From Bacteroidales bacterium (GTDB taxonomy: Bacteria; Bacteroidota; Bacteroidia; Bacteroidales; CG2-30-32-10), in assembly GCA_035353855.1 (NCBI GenBank), contig DAOQAK010000022.1, positions 1 through 55,354 on the forward strand: a DNA stretch of 55,354 nucleotides, read 5' to 3'. Below the pieces are notes generated by a model. That model saw nothing but the letters and a program-made list of their open reading frames with translations. It was not told the origin of the DNA and searched no databases. The first letter of the stretch is position 1. Each line of letters begins with the position of its first letter. The translations under genes were made by a program, and so were the position numbers. Below are positions 41,931 to 51,690 of the stretch, in pieces.

Positions 41931-42554
41931 TTAATTCTTATAATCAGCTAAATTTAGTTTGCTTTTACAAAAAGAATATTCATGCTTTTGCTCGTTGGAA
42001 CCTACAATTATTATTTTATTCCCTGAATACTTTTCTATCATTTGCTGATACCATAATATCCCTTCAGCATCAAGGTTGGTACAAGGCTCATCAAGTAATA
42101 CAAATGAAACATCCGAAAGGATAGCCAAAGCAAGTTTTACCCGTTGCTTCATACCAGATGAAAAATCATGATAGATCTTATTTTCCGAATTTTTTATTCC
42201 AATTATTTTAACAATATCTGATTCTGAAAAATTATCCAGCGGTTTTTTGAAAGAGAAATGGAATCGAATATTTTCCAATAATGAATATTCTTCAATGAAT
42301 TCAATATATGACGAGCATATGCAAATATGTTGAAATACATCTTCTATTCGAAGGGCTTGTCCGTTTAATTCATAAGTAATACTTCCTTCATCAGGAGTCA
42401 AACGGGAAGATAAAATATTTAATAAGGTTGATTTCCCTGAACCATTTGCACCAATTATTGCGCAATTTTGAGAAAATAAAAATTCAAAATCAAGATGACG
42501 AAATATCCATTCGTTCTTAAATTTTTTTCCAATGTTATTGAGGATTATCCTCAT
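41931..42554 (-). CDS. ABC transporter ATP-binding protein
   Basis: 207 residues, short single-domain ATPase. Walker A 'GANGSGKST', signature 'FSSGMKQRVKLALAI' and Walker B 'FVLLDEPCTNLD' are intact. The last part 'KIIIVGSNEQKHEYSF' replaces the common H-switch 'ATHD' with a less usual 'SNEQ', an oddity. No membrane subunit is adjacent. It follows lpxA by 18 bases, at the end of the lipid A block, and may serve an export or maintenance step in the envelope; that is inference. Confidence 0.9.
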   Translation of the reverse strand: MRIILNNIGKKFKNEWIFRHLDFEFLFSQNCAIIGANGSGKSTLLNILSSRLTPDEGSITYELNGQALRIEDVFQHICICSSYIEFIEEYSLLENIRFHFSFKKPLDNFSESDIVKIIGIKNSENKIYHDFSSGMKQRVKLALAILSDVSFVLLDEPCTNLDAEGILWYQQMIEKYSGNKIIIVGSNEQKHEYSFCKSKLNLADYKN

Positions 42555-42572
42555 GTTTATTTATTGGGTGAT

Positions 42573-43367
42573 TTATCTTTCAAAGTTAAGTCTTGAATAA
42601 CCTTTCATAATTCCACGACTGGAATTGGTAATAAATGAAATGATTTCATCGCGTTCAGATGTGGCAGGCATTTCAGCCTCAATTATTGCAAGCGCTTGAG
42701 TAACATTAAAACCTCTCAGGTAAATTACCCTGTAAATATCCTGTATCTCTTTAATTTTTTCAGGGGAAAAACCTCTTCTTCGAAGCCCGATAGAATTTAT
42801 CCCGACAAATGAAAGGGGTTCACGAGCAGCTTTAGTGAATGGAGGCACATCTTTTCTAACAAGAGAACCTCCCGAAATCATAACATGTGCGCCAATATTA
42901 CAAAACTGATGAACAGCAGCTTGTCCGCCAACAATAGCATAATCATCGACATTGATATGACCTGCCAATAATGCGGCATTAGCAATTATACAATGTTTTC
43001 CAACAACACAATCATGCGCAATATGTGCACAAGCCATTATCAATGCATTGTCATTGATTACTGTTTCAAAGCTAGCTTTGGTTCCCCTGTTAATAGTAAC
43101 AAATTCACGAATAGTAACATTATCGCCAATTTTAACTAATGTTTCTTCTCCGCCATATTTCAGATCCTGGGGAATTGCAGATATTACAGCACCGGGGAAA
43201 ATTTTACAATTTTTACCAATACGAGCACCTTCCATAATTGTAACATTTGATCCTATCCAGGTACCTTCGCCAATTTCAACATTTTTACTGATAGTAACAA
43301 AAGGTTCAATAACTACATTGTTGGCAATTTTAGCTTGAGGATGAACGTATGCTAGCGGTTGATTCAT
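42573..43367 (-). CDS. lpxA: UDP-N-acetylglucosamine acyltransferase LpxA
   Basis: 264 residues, left-handed beta-helix of hexapeptide repeats through ~190 ('NVEIGEGTWIGSNVTIMEGARIGKNCKI'), catalytic His in 'ACAHIAHDCVVGKHC', and the C-terminal helical domain ('GLRRRGFSPEKIKEIQDIYRVIYL'). It transfers R-3-hydroxyacyl from ACP to UDP-GlcNAc, the first lipid A step. Its start overlaps the lpxC-fabZ stop by 4 bases (ATGA), so the two are translationally coupled. Confidence 0.97.
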   Translation of the reverse strand: MNQPLAYVHPQAKIANNVVIEPFVTISKNVEIGEGTWIGSNVTIMEGARIGKNCKIFPGAVISAIPQDLKYGGEETLVKIGDNVTIREFVTINRGTKASFETVINDNALIMACAHIAHDCVVGKHCIIANAALLAGHINVDDYAIVGGQAAVHQFCNIGAHVMISGGSLVRKDVPPFTKAAREPLSFVGINSIGLRRRGFSPEKIKEIQDIYRVIYLRGFNVTQALAIIEAEMPATSERDEIISFITNSSRGIMKGYSRLNFER

Positions 43368-44764
43368 GATTCTTTATTTTTTGAAATTAATGCTGTTAAT
43401 TCAGCTTCCATAACTATTTTATTTCCGACATAAGCAATTCCTTTCATCTGGCATATGCCTCTTCTTAGTGGTGAGATAAGCCTCAAATCGAAAATAAGAG
43501 TATCGCCCGGACATACTTTATGCTTAAATTTTGCATCATCAATTTTTAAAAAGAGCGTATTATAATTTTCAGGATCGGGTTTTTGATGAAGAAAAAATAC
43601 GCCTCCTGTTTGTGCCATGGCTTCTATTTGCAAAACTCCAGGCATTACAGGCTCAGATGGAAAATGACCTGTAAAAAATTCTTCGTTTGCTGTAACATTT
43701 TTTAATCCGATAACATGCGAATCTGAAATATCAAGGATTTTATCTATTAATAAAAATGGATAACGGTGAGGTAATATTTTTCTAATTTGATTAATATCAT
43801 AAATAGGCTTTGCATTTACATCATACTGAAAAGCCTCTTTTTTATTTCTTGTTTGACGAATTAACTGTCGGATTATTTTTGCAAATTCAACATTGGAATG
43901 ATGCCCTGGCCGATTAGCTATAATATGCGCCTTTAAAGGCATTCCCACTAATGCAAGATCGCCTATTACATCCAAAAGTTTATGACGTGCAGGCTCATTA
44001 CTATAACGAAGTTCAATATTATTCAGGATTCCTTCTTTCAGAACTTCAACTTTTTTTCTTTTGAATAATGATGCAAGCCGTGTAAGTTCTTCATCAGAAA
44101 TGACCCTGTTAACAAAAACCATAGCATTATTCAAATCGCCACCTTTAATTTGATTATTGTTTACAAGTGATTCCAGTTCATGAAGAAAAACAAAAGTACG
44201 TGATGATGCTATCTCATCAGTAAAACAACTCATATCAGTTATTGATGCATTTTGTGTTCCAAGAACATTGGTTTCAAAATCTATCATTACCGATACTTTG
44301 AATTCATCGGAAGGAATTGCAATAATTTCAACTTTCTTTACAGGGTCGCGGTATAATATATTTTCTGATATTTTAAAATATTTTCTTTCGGCATCCTGCT
44401 CAACAATTCCTGCTTTAATCAAAGCATCAACATATATTTTTGAACTGCCATCAAGAATTGGCGGTTCGGGTTTATCAAGCTCTATTAAAATATTATCAAT
44501 TTCCAGCCCTGATAATGCGGCAAGAGTATGTTCAACCGTTTGAACACGAACTCCATTTTGTTCAATTGTTGTTCCTCTTGATGTATCTACAACATTAAAT
44601 GTATCGGCATCAATAATTGGTTTTCCTTCGAGGTCGATTCTACGAAATTTATACCCATGATTTACTGGAGCAGGTAAAAATGTAATGTTCACTTCCTCTC
44701 CTGAATGTAATCCCACACCGGATACGGTAATAGGGTTTTTTATTGTTTTCTGTTTTTTTACCAT
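43364..44764 (-). CDS. lpxC/fabZ: Bifunctional LpxC deacetylase / FabZ dehydratase
   Basis: 466 residues. Residues ~1-310 are LpxC: the GVGLHSGEE start, zinc-ligand motif 'VEHTLAALSGLEIDN' and 'HKLLDVIGDLALVGMPLKAHIIANRPGHHSN' with the second and third ligands. Residues ~318-466 are FabZ: 'LPHRYPFLLIDKIL' and 'GHFPSEPVMPGVLQIEAMAQTGG' with the His/Glu active-site pair. The fusion is typical of Bacteroidota. It performs the committed lipid A deacetylation and the beta-hydroxyacyl-ACP dehydration of fatty-acid synthesis. Confidence 0.97.
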   Translation of the reverse strand: MVKKQKTIKNPITVSGVGLHSGEEVNITFLPAPVNHGYKFRRIDLEGKPIIDADTFNVVDTSRGTTIEQNGVRVQTVEHTLAALSGLEIDNILIELDKPEPPILDGSSKIYVDALIKAGIVEQDAERKYFKISENILYRDPVKKVEIIAIPSDEFKVSVMIDFETNVLGTQNASITDMSCFTDEIASSRTFVFLHELESLVNNNQIKGGDLNNAMVFVNRVISDEELTRLASLFKRKKVEVLKEGILNNIELRYSNEPARHKLLDVIGDLALVGMPLKAHIIANRPGHHSNVEFAKIIRQLIRQTRNKKEAFQYDVNAKPIYDINQIRKILPHRYPFLLIDKILDISDSHVIGLKNVTANEEFFTGHFPSEPVMPGVLQIEAMAQTGGVFFLHQKPDPENYNTLFLKIDDAKFKHKVCPGDTLIFDLRLISPLRRGICQMKGIAYVGNKIVMEAELTALISKNKES

Positions 44765-44871
44765 AACGGCGCAAATGTATGAAAATATTAAAAAATAAAC
44801 AAAAATGACAACCCGCTGTTCATATAAAAAATATGTTTAATCAGCTTATGAAAAATTTATATTCAAGTCTT

Positions 44872-45906
44872 CTATTTTGATTCTTTCAATTTTTGTTCAA
44901 GCTCATCAAGCCGCTTATATAAGGAGGGAAGCTTTTTGTAAAGGACATATGATTTCTGGTAATCATGAACGTTAAAAGCAGGTGAACCCTGAATAATTGC
45001 ACCTTCATCATTGATATTTTTCTGAATCCCTGATTGTGCAGCAATTTTTACATTATCGGCAATATGCAGATGACCAATAATACCAACCTGACCGCCAATC
45101 ATACAGTTCTTGCCAATTTTTGTTGAGCCGGCAATGCCTGCCTGTGAAACAATAACAGTGTTCTCGCCTATTTCAACATTATGTGCTATTTGTATAAGGT
45201 TATCAAGTTTTGCTCCTTTGCGAATAATTGTTGAACCCATCGTTGCGCGATCTATTGTAGTATTAGCTCCTATTTCAACATCATCTTCAATAATTACATT
45301 TCCTATCTGAGTAACTTTTATATAATTATTCCCTGCCTTTTCCTGTGCGAAGCCAAACCCATCACCTCCAATTACCACACCTGAATGGACAGTGCAATTT
45401 TTACCAATATGAATATCGGTATATATTTTCACGCCGGCATAAATTAATGTATTTTCATTAACCTGCGAGTTATCACCAATGTATGTTTGCGGATAAATTT
45501 TTACATTATCACCTATCAAAACATTTTCACCAATAACAGCGAATTCACCTATATATACATTTTTTCCAATCTTTGCTGTTTCAGAAATAAATGCATGTTT
45601 CGAAATACCGGCTTTATTTAATTTGATTTGATTATATATTTCAAGAAGTTTAGCAAATGCCTGGTATGCATCTTCAACACGAATAAGTGTGGAAGATATT
45701 TTTTGTTCAGGAATAAAATCCTTATTTACAATTACAATAGAAGCTTTAGTGTTATAAATATATTGAGTATATTTCGGATTAGCCAGAAAACTTAACGAAC
45801 CCTCGCTCCCTTCTTCTATCTTTGACAGCCTGCTGACTTCAGCATTCTCATTGCCCTCTACATTACCATTCAGCAATTCGGCAATATGTTTTGCAGAAAA
45901 TTTCAT
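44872..45906 (-). CDS. lpxD: UDP-3-O-acylglucosamine N-acyltransferase LpxD
   Basis: 344 residues. N-terminal uridine-binding domain (~1-95) with 'GSLSFLANPKY', then hexapeptide repeats, the active-site His in 'IQIAHNVEIGENTVI' and 'IGGQVGIIGHLHIADNVKI'. It adds the second 3-hydroxyacyl chain in lipid A synthesis. It precedes lpxC-fabZ by 107 bases in the same direction, starting a lipid A block of three genes plus the ABC ATPase. Confidence 0.97.
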   Translation of the reverse strand: MKFSAKHIAELLNGNVEGNENAEVSRLSKIEEGSEGSLSFLANPKYTQYIYNTKASIVIVNKDFIPEQKISSTLIRVEDAYQAFAKLLEIYNQIKLNKAGISKHAFISETAKIGKNVYIGEFAVIGENVLIGDNVKIYPQTYIGDNSQVNENTLIYAGVKIYTDIHIGKNCTVHSGVVIGGDGFGFAQEKAGNNYIKVTQIGNVIIEDDVEIGANTTIDRATMGSTIIRKGAKLDNLIQIAHNVEIGENTVIVSQAGIAGSTKIGKNCMIGGQVGIIGHLHIADNVKIAAQSGIQKNINDEGAIIQGSPAFNVHDYQKSYVLYKKLPSLYKRLDELEQKLKESK

Positions 45907-45980
45907 ATCGTTTTTTTACGAAAAGCTGTGCAATTTAGCAATTTTTCAGCAAACTGAGATAAAAAATAATCTAACAATTA

Positions 45981-47231
45981 TCAACAGTTTTTCAAGATAA
46001 ACTTAGGATAACAAAGATAATATTTTGTAACTGTTTTTGAAATCGAAGATATACTCATTTGATCAGAAGCCTCTGCAATATCAAGAGTTGAACCATCTTT
46101 TAACAGAATATTGATTTTATCGTTTTGAAAACTGTACGCATTATTTTCCACCTTACCTGAAAAAGCAAAATATTCAGCATCCTGGTTTTCACATTTCAAT
46201 TGTTTAGCAACTTTCAACCTTATTTCTTTTATTTGTTTTTCGGGAAATAATTTATTCTGCATTTCAATATGGAATAAATGCCTGTTCACCAGATTGTCGC
46301 ATAACGAAGAAAGAACAAAATCAGGATGATTGCACCAAACTTTCACTGAAGCATAAATATCAAAATCATCAAGCTGTGCAAAAGTGTCGAGTAATCCTGA
46401 TTTTTTTTCAAAATCAGTTAGCGAATATTTATTATAAAGAAATTCCTTAAGAGCTGGTGTACAAAATAACTCAACGCCTTTATCAGCAAGACTTCTGGCA
46501 CGCTGTAGAATTTTAACCAATAAAAATTCAGCAGCAAGAACAGTTTTATGTAAATATACCTGCCAATACATAAGTCGCCTTGCAATTATAAATTTTTCAA
46601 TAGAATAAATCCCCTTAGCTTCAACAACTAGTTTGTCATTTACTACATTCATCATTTTAATTATACGCTCAGTACTAATAACTCCTTCTGAAACTCCGGT
46701 AAAAAAACTATCGCGTTTCAAATAGTCAAGCCTATCCACGTCAAGCTGTCCCGATAAAAGCTGGTGAAGGAATTTCTTTTTATAATTATTATTAAATATA
46801 TCAATGGCCAATTTTAATTTCCCATGAAAATATTTATTTAATCGATCCATGAATAACTTTGAAAGCTGCTCATGAGAATGATTGTAAACAATACAATTTT
46901 CCAATGTATGTGAAAAAGGCCCATGCCCGATATCGTGAAGCAAAATTGCAATTTTGGCAGCCTGTGCTTCTTTTTCAGAAATTTCCTGACCTTTCGTTCT
47001 TAGCACTTCAATAGCTTCACCCATAAGAAACATAGCGCCCATAGCATGATGAAAACGTGTATGCAGTGCACCGGGATATACCATATGCGTTAAACCGAGT
47101 TGTTTTATCCTACGCAAACGCTGAAAATACGGGTGTTCTATTAAATCAAACAGTAATTCATCATTTACTGATATAAACCCATATACCGGGTCATTAAAAA
47201 TTTTTCGTTTGTTTAACTGTATTCTTTCCAC
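45981..47231 (-). CDS. HD-domain phosphohydrolase (dNTPase-like)
   Basis: 416 residues. 'HPYFQRLRRIKQLGLTHMVYPGALHTRFHHAMGA', 'IAILLHDIGHGPFSHTLE' (the HD pair) and 'LLSGQLDVDRLDYLKRDSFFTGVSEG' are the signature of the YdhJ/SAMHD1-like HD family found before lpxD in many Bacteroidota. The His-Asp metal ligands (H...HD...D) are intact. It may hydrolyse dNTPs or another nucleotide; the substrate is not known. It converges with nothing; its start lies 109 bases from porX, with which it is divergent. Confidence 0.92.
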   Translation of the reverse strand: MERIQLNKRKIFNDPVYGFISVNDELLFDLIEHPYFQRLRRIKQLGLTHMVYPGALHTRFHHAMGAMFLMGEAIEVLRTKGQEISEKEAQAAKIAILLHDIGHGPFSHTLENCIVYNHSHEQLSKLFMDRLNKYFHGKLKLAIDIFNNNYKKKFLHQLLSGQLDVDRLDYLKRDSFFTGVSEGVISTERIIKMMNVVNDKLVVEAKGIYSIEKFIIARRLMYWQVYLHKTVLAAEFLLVKILQRARSLADKGVELFCTPALKEFLYNKYSLTDFEKKSGLLDTFAQLDDFDIYASVKVWCNHPDFVLSSLCDNLVNRHLFHIEMQNKLFPEKQIKEIRLKVAKQLKCENQDAEYFAFSGKVENNAYSFQNDKINILLKDGSTLDIAEASDQMSISSISKTVTKYYLCYPKFILKNC

Positions 47232-47339
47232 TTATTTTGTTATTTTGCAATAATATTAATAATGATTTTCAATATTACAACTTTTTACAATATTATTTCA
47301 TATTCTGAGTTATAACTTATCATTATAAATTTATTTAAA

Positions 47340-48893
47340 ATGGAAAAAATCACCATACTCTGGGCCGACGATGAAATTGAACTTTTAAAACCACATATTA
47401 TTTTCCTTGAAGAAAAAGGTTATGAAGTTGTTACAACCAATAGCGGAAATGAAGCTATAGAATTGGCAAAGCGACAAACTTTTGAAATTATTTTTCTTGA
47501 TGAAAATATGCCGGGGCTTTCAGGAATTGAAACCTTGATTCAGCTGAAAAATCTTTCACCGGCAACTCCTGTGGTAATGATAACCAAAAGCGAAGAAGAA
47601 AGTATAATGAATGATGCTATTGGTTCCAATATTGCCGACTACCTGATAAAACCGGTAAATCCAAACCAGATATTACTTTGCATAAAAAAAATTCTCGATC
47701 AGAAACGGCTGGTCAGTGAAAAAACAACATCAACCTATCAGCAGGAATTCCGCAATATATGGGCAACTCTAATGGATAAGCTTGATCATCATCAATGGAC
47801 CGATGTTTACAAAAAAATAGCACAATGGGATCTGAGGCTTGAAAAATCCGACGACCAGGGAATGAATGAAGTTTTAAAATCACAACTCACCGAAGCCAAT
47901 TCATTATTCTCAAAATATATTGAATCGAATTATATTCCTTGGCTAAATGGAGTGGCAAAAGATAAACCTATTTTTTCTCACACATTATTACGCGAAAAAT
48001 TATTTCCTATTCTTACCGGCTCTACTCCGGTGTTCCTTATTGTTATTGACAACCTGCGATACGACCAATGGAAGGTATTGCAACCTATATTTGAAAATTA
48101 TTTCAGGGTAGTTGAGGACGAACTTTATTTCTCCATTTTACCAACGGCTACACATTATTCAAGGAATGCACTTTTTGCAGGATTGCTACCTACTGAAATA
48201 GAAAAAATTTATCCAACACTTTGGCTAAACGAAGAAGATGAAGGAACAAAAAATCAACACGAGGAAGAATTGTTTGCCATGCTATTAAAGCGATTTGGAA
48301 AAGATATTAAATTTTCTTACAGCAAAGTTTTAAACTTATCGTTCGGGAAAAAGCTCGTAGAAACCCTGCCCAACATGATGTCGAATAAGCTGAATGTAAT
48401 TGTATATAATTTTGTCGACATGCTTTCACATGCACGTACTGAAATGGAAGTGATTCAAGAATTAGCCAATGACGAAGCAGCATACCGTTCATTAACATTA
48501 TCGTGGTTTGAACATTCACCACTGTTAGATATTATTAAATTTGTTGCCGAGAAAAAAGCTCATTTAATGATAACAACTGATCACGGCTCAATACGCGTTC
48601 AAAATCCTACAAAGGTTGTTGGAGATAAAAACACCAATACTAATCTTCGATACAAACTCGGTAAGTCGCTTCAGTATGAGAAGAAAGATGTATTCGAAAT
48701 AAAAAATCCCCAGGATGCTTTTCTTCCGCGTGTTAATGTGAGTACTTCTTATGTTTTTGCGAAAGAAAATAAATTCTTTGCATACCCCAATAACTATAAC
48801 TATTATGTAAGTTATTACCGTAACACATTTCAACATGGAGGAATTTCCATGGAAGAAATGATGATTCCTTATGTTGTTCTTTCACCAAAATAA
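47340..48893 (+). CDS. porX: T9SS response regulator PorX (receiver-PglZ)
   Basis: 517 residues. N-terminal receiver domain with 'ILWADDEIELL', phospho-acceptor Asp in 'IIFLDENMPGLSG', 'VMITKSEEE' and 'LIKPVNPN'. After a helical linker comes an alkaline-phosphatase-superfamily PglZ domain ('LIVIDNLRYDQWKVLQP', 'ILPTATHYSRNALFAGLLP', 'NFVDMLSHAR', 'LMITTDHGS') with the metal-site residues. In P. gingivalis PorX, with PorY, controls T9SS genes and hydrolyses oligonucleotides. porY and sigP are not in the window. The stop overlaps the tsaE start (TAATG). Confidence 0.96.
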   Translation: MEKITILWADDEIELLKPHIIFLEEKGYEVVTTNSGNEAIELAKRQTFEIIFLDENMPGLSGIETLIQLKNLSPATPVVMITKSEEESIMNDAIGSNIADYLIKPVNPNQILLCIKKILDQKRLVSEKTTSTYQQEFRNIWATLMDKLDHHQWTDVYKKIAQWDLRLEKSDDQGMNEVLKSQLTEANSLFSKYIESNYIPWLNGVAKDKPIFSHTLLREKLFPILTGSTPVFLIVIDNLRYDQWKVLQPIFENYFRVVEDELYFSILPTATHYSRNALFAGLLPTEIEKIYPTLWLNEEDEGTKNQHEEELFAMLLKRFGKDIKFSYSKVLNLSFGKKLVETLPNMMSNKLNVIVYNFVDMLSHARTEMEVIQELANDEAAYRSLTLSWFEHSPLLDIIKFVAEKKAHLMITTDHGSIRVQNPTKVVGDKNTNTNLRYKLGKSLQYEKKDVFEIKNPQDAFLPRVNVSTSYVFAKENKFFAYPNNYNYYVSYYRNTFQHGGISMEEMMIPYVVLSPK

Positions 48894-49306
48894 TGTTTAT
48901 GGAAATTATTTGTGTTCATATTTCTGATTTGCCTGGTATTGCCGAGAAGCTTATAAAAAAGCATCCTCAATCAAGAATATTTGCATTTTTCGGGAAAATG
49001 GGAGTTGGGAAAACCACATTCATAAAAGAATTATGCAAAGCTCTCAAAGTGAAAGATATTACTAATAGTCCGTCTTTCGGAATTATCAATGAGTATTTCA
49101 CAGAAACTAATGATCCTGTTTATCATTTCGATTTTTACAGAATAAAAAACTCAACAGAATTCTTTGATATAGGATGTGAAGAATACTTATACAGCGGACA
49201 TTACTGTTTTATTGAATGGCCTGAAAAAATCATTGATTTACTCCCCGAAAACAGTATTATTATCCATATTGAAGAATCAAATGGAAAAAGAATATTTCGA
49301 TTTTAA
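48893..49306 (+). CDS. tsaE: tRNA threonylcarbamoyladenosine biosynthesis ATPase TsaE
   Basis: 137 residues. Walker A 'GKMGVGKTT', 'SPSFGIINEY' and 'YHFDFYRI' with 'FIEWPEKI' are the TsaE pattern. It drives the ATP-dependent turnover of the TsaBDE complex that makes t6A37. The ATG at 48893 overlaps the porX stop (TAATG); a second ATG at 48899 gives a similar product. It is co-transcribed with porX and followed 29 bases later by ald. Confidence 0.96.
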   Translation: MFMEIICVHISDLPGIAEKLIKKHPQSRIFAFFGKMGVGKTTFIKELCKALKVKDITNSPSFGIINEYFTETNDPVYHFDFYRIKNSTEFFDIGCEEYLYSGHYCFIEWPEKIIDLLPENSIIIHIEESNGKRIFRF

Positions 49307-49335
49307 TTTTTTTTCAAAAAAAATCTATAACTTTA

Positions 49336-50580
49336 ATGGCTAAAAATAAATTTATGCCGGAAATAAAACCTGAATTTTATTCACTTGGGCAGGCAGGCAA
49401 TTTAATGCCTCAGGAAGAAATGCTCGAAATAAAAAAGCATAAAAAAAGTATTACAATCGGGGTTCCAAAAGAAACATCATTCCAGGAAAACAGGGTCGCT
49501 CTGGCTCCTGTAGCCGTAGGCTTATTGACACAGAACGGACACCAGGTAATGATTGAAACCAATGCCGGAATCTCAGCGCATTTCACCGACAATGATTTCA
49601 GTGAACAAGGTGGGAAAATAGTATACTCACCTGAAGAGGTTTTTAAAGCTGATCTGATTCTCAAAGTTGCACCTCCATCGGAAGCAGAGATTGAAATGCT
49701 GAAACCCCGTCAAACACTGATTTCAGCAGTACATATTTCAATTCAGAATAAAAATTATTTTAAAAAACTTATTGCAAAAAAAATTACAGCTCTCGGATAT
49801 GAAATGATCAAAGATAAAACCGGTTCATTTCCGGTTGTACAAGCAATGAGCGAAATAGCAGGAAACACATCCGTGTTAATTGCCGCCGAATATCTATGCC
49901 ATCCACAATATGGGAAAGGTAGTATGCTTGGAGGTTTTTCAGGTATTACGCCAACAGAGGTAGTTATTATTGGTGCTGGTACTGTTGGCGAGTTTGCAGC
50001 CCGTGCAGCAATGGGACTAGGAGCATTAGTTAAAGTATTCGATAATTCTCTTTACAAACTACGCCGATTGCAAAATGATTTGAACACACGTATATTTACA
50101 TCAATCATACAACCAAAGGTTCTTTTAAAATCGCTCAAAACTGCTGATGTTGTAATAGGCGCCTTACATAATTCAGATGGCCGTTCACCAATTGTGGTAA
50201 CCGAACAGATGGTTACCGAAATGAAAAAGGGCTCGGTAATCATTGATGTAAGTATCGACCAGGGCGGCTGTGTTGAAACATCATATGTAACCAATCATAC
50301 CGAACCTGTTTTTCAAAAGTTTGGAGTTACACATTATTGCGTTCCAAACATTCCATCAAAAGTCCCACATACTGCATCATATGCTTTAAGTAATTTCTTC
50401 GCTCCAATACTATTACGTTTGGGCGAAGAAGGTGGTATTGATAATTTATTTAAAAATGATTATGGCATTCGGCAAGGAGGTTATTTATATAATGGAATAC
50501 TTACAAATAAATATATTGGAGAACATTTCAACCTACCTTACCAGGATATTGAATTATTAATGGCCGCGTTTCAAAGGTAA
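49336..50580 (+). CDS. ald: Alanine dehydrogenase
   Basis: 414 residues. N-terminal AlaDH/PNT domain ('ITIGVPKETSFQENRVALAPVAVGLL', 'QTLISAVHISIQNKNYF') and the NAD loop 'VVIIGAGTVGEFAARAAMGLGALVKVFD', with 'ALHNSDGRSPIVVTEQMV' and 'VIIDVSIDQGG'. It carries the extra ~40-residue N-terminal 'MPEIKPEFYSLGQAGNLMPQEE' seen in Bacteroidota members. It reversibly deaminates L-alanine to pyruvate. It follows tsaE by 29 bases. Confidence 0.94.
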   Translation: MAKNKFMPEIKPEFYSLGQAGNLMPQEEMLEIKKHKKSITIGVPKETSFQENRVALAPVAVGLLTQNGHQVMIETNAGISAHFTDNDFSEQGGKIVYSPEEVFKADLILKVAPPSEAEIEMLKPRQTLISAVHISIQNKNYFKKLIAKKITALGYEMIKDKTGSFPVVQAMSEIAGNTSVLIAAEYLCHPQYGKGSMLGGFSGITPTEVVIIGAGTVGEFAARAAMGLGALVKVFDNSLYKLRRLQNDLNTRIFTSIIQPKVLLKSLKTADVVIGALHNSDGRSPIVVTEQMVTEMKKGSVIIDVSIDQGGCVETSYVTNHTEPVFQKFGVTHYCVPNIPSKVPHTASYALSNFFAPILLRLGEEGGIDNLFKNDYGIRQGGYLYNGILTNKYIGEHFNLPYQDIELLMAAFQR

Positions 50581-50667
50581 AACCCAGCAAATGCAATAAT
50601 ATAAGTAATACTAATTTTTGATTCAGAATATTCTTTAAACTAATACGAATATTCAATAGGCTTAACC

Positions 50668-51144
50668 TTATCCTTCATGATGGTAAGGTTCATTTTTGAT
50701 TATTGTGAAAGCCCTGTATAATTGCTCCATAAACAATAATCTTACAATCTGATGCGAAAATGTAAGCTTAGATAAAGATAATTTCATATTTGCCCTTTTA
50801 TACATTTCCTGTGAAAAACCGTATGACCCTCCTATTAAAAAAACAAGACATTTAACACTGCTGTTCATTCGTTGCTGAATAAAAGAAGCCAATTCAATTG
50901 AACGATACTCCTTCCCAAGTTCGTCAAGCAAAACAATATAATCACTGTCACCAATATTTTTCATTTGAAAAGTCGATTCCTGTTCCTTAATTTGTGTCGG
51001 AGCCAATTTTACCGACCCTTTAGCCGAGGGCAAAACATACACTTCAAATGGAATATAATGCTTTATTCTTTTTTCATAAAGAGAAAATCCTTCAATTATA
51101 TATTTCTCTTCTGTTTTTCCTGTAAGTACCAGTTTTATCTTCAT
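50668..51144 (-). CDS. rlmH: 23S rRNA pseudouridine-1915 N3-methyltransferase RlmH
   Basis: 158 residues from the ATG at 51144; a TTG at 51162 would add 6 residues lacking the family start 'MKIKL'. SPOUT knot motifs: 'EKYIIEGFSLYEKRIKHYI', 'VLLDELGKEYRSIELASFI', 'FLIGGSYGFSQEMYKRANMKLSLSKLTFSHQIVRLLFMEQLYRAF..KNEPYHHEG'. The C-terminal HxxY/PYHH signature is intact. It methylates pseudouridine 1915 of 23S rRNA in 70S ribosomes. It stands alone on the minus strand, between ald and the DUF4783 gene. Confidence 0.96.
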   Translation of the reverse strand: MKIKLVLTGKTEEKYIIEGFSLYEKRIKHYIPFEVYVLPSAKGSVKLAPTQIKEQESTFQMKNIGDSDYIVLLDELGKEYRSIELASFIQQRMNSSVKCLVFLIGGSYGFSQEMYKRANMKLSLSKLTFSHQIVRLLFMEQLYRAFTIIKNEPYHHEG

Positions 51145-51203
51145 AAAATAATCAATACCCAAAAATAAAAAAATTAACTATTACATTTTTATTATTTGTT
51201 TTT

Positions 51204-51211
51204 TATATTTG
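51204..51211 (+). promoter_or_regulatory. Candidate -7 promoter box (TATATTTG)
   Basis: TAnnTTTG match about 65 bases before the DUF4783 ATG, plausible promoter for the DUF4783-nadC-yihY set. Confidence 0.4.
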
Positions 51212-51275
51212 CATCGAACATGGTATACTTGGCTCAAAATTTGAGTTTTAAGTGTGCCTTATAAAAAACAGTAAA

Positions 51276-51680
51276 ATGAAGAAAGCATTCATTATAATAC
51301 TGACCCTTTCTATTACTACTTCTATTCTTGCTTCAATAACCATATATAAGCAAGATGATATAATTACTGTTATAGCTGATGCAATAAAAAAAGGAAATTC
51401 AACTGATGTGGCAAAATATTTTAATACTACAATTGACCTTGCCATTCCTAATAATGAAGGCACTTTTAGTAAAACACAAGCAGAACTTATTCTTAAAGAT
51501 TTTTTTACAAAGAATCCCCCAAAAACATTTACAGTTAATCACAATGGCTCATCAAACGATGGCTCACTTTATGCAATTGGCACTTATACCGCCGATTCCG
51601 GTTCATACCGTACATATTTCTTATTAAAAAAATCAGGTACAAATTACCTGATACAAAAACTGGAATTTGAATCTGAATAA
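51276..51680 (+). CDS. DUF4783 secreted protein
   Basis: 134 residues from the ATG at 51276 (an upstream GTG at 51252 would break the signal peptide). Signal peptide MKKAFIIILTLSITTSILA. The mature part matches DUF4783: 'IADAIKKGNSTDVAKYFNTTIDLAIPNNEGTFSKTQAELILKDFFTKNPPKTFTVNHNGSS', a small NTF2-like beta-alpha fold. The function is unknown. In Bacteroidota it is typically next to nadC, as here (10 bases). Confidence 0.9.
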   Translation: MKKAFIIILTLSITTSILASITIYKQDDIITVIADAIKKGNSTDVAKYFNTTIDLAIPNNEGTFSKTQAELILKDFFTKNPPKTFTVNHNGSSNDGSLYAIGTYTADSGSYRTYFLLKKSGTNYLIQKLEFESE

Positions 51681-51690
51681 ATATATTGTC

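Noticed and set aside
41931..42554. Lipid A flippase MsbA
   Set aside because: Only an ATPase domain of 207 residues with no membrane domain; a specific lipid A role cannot be claimed.
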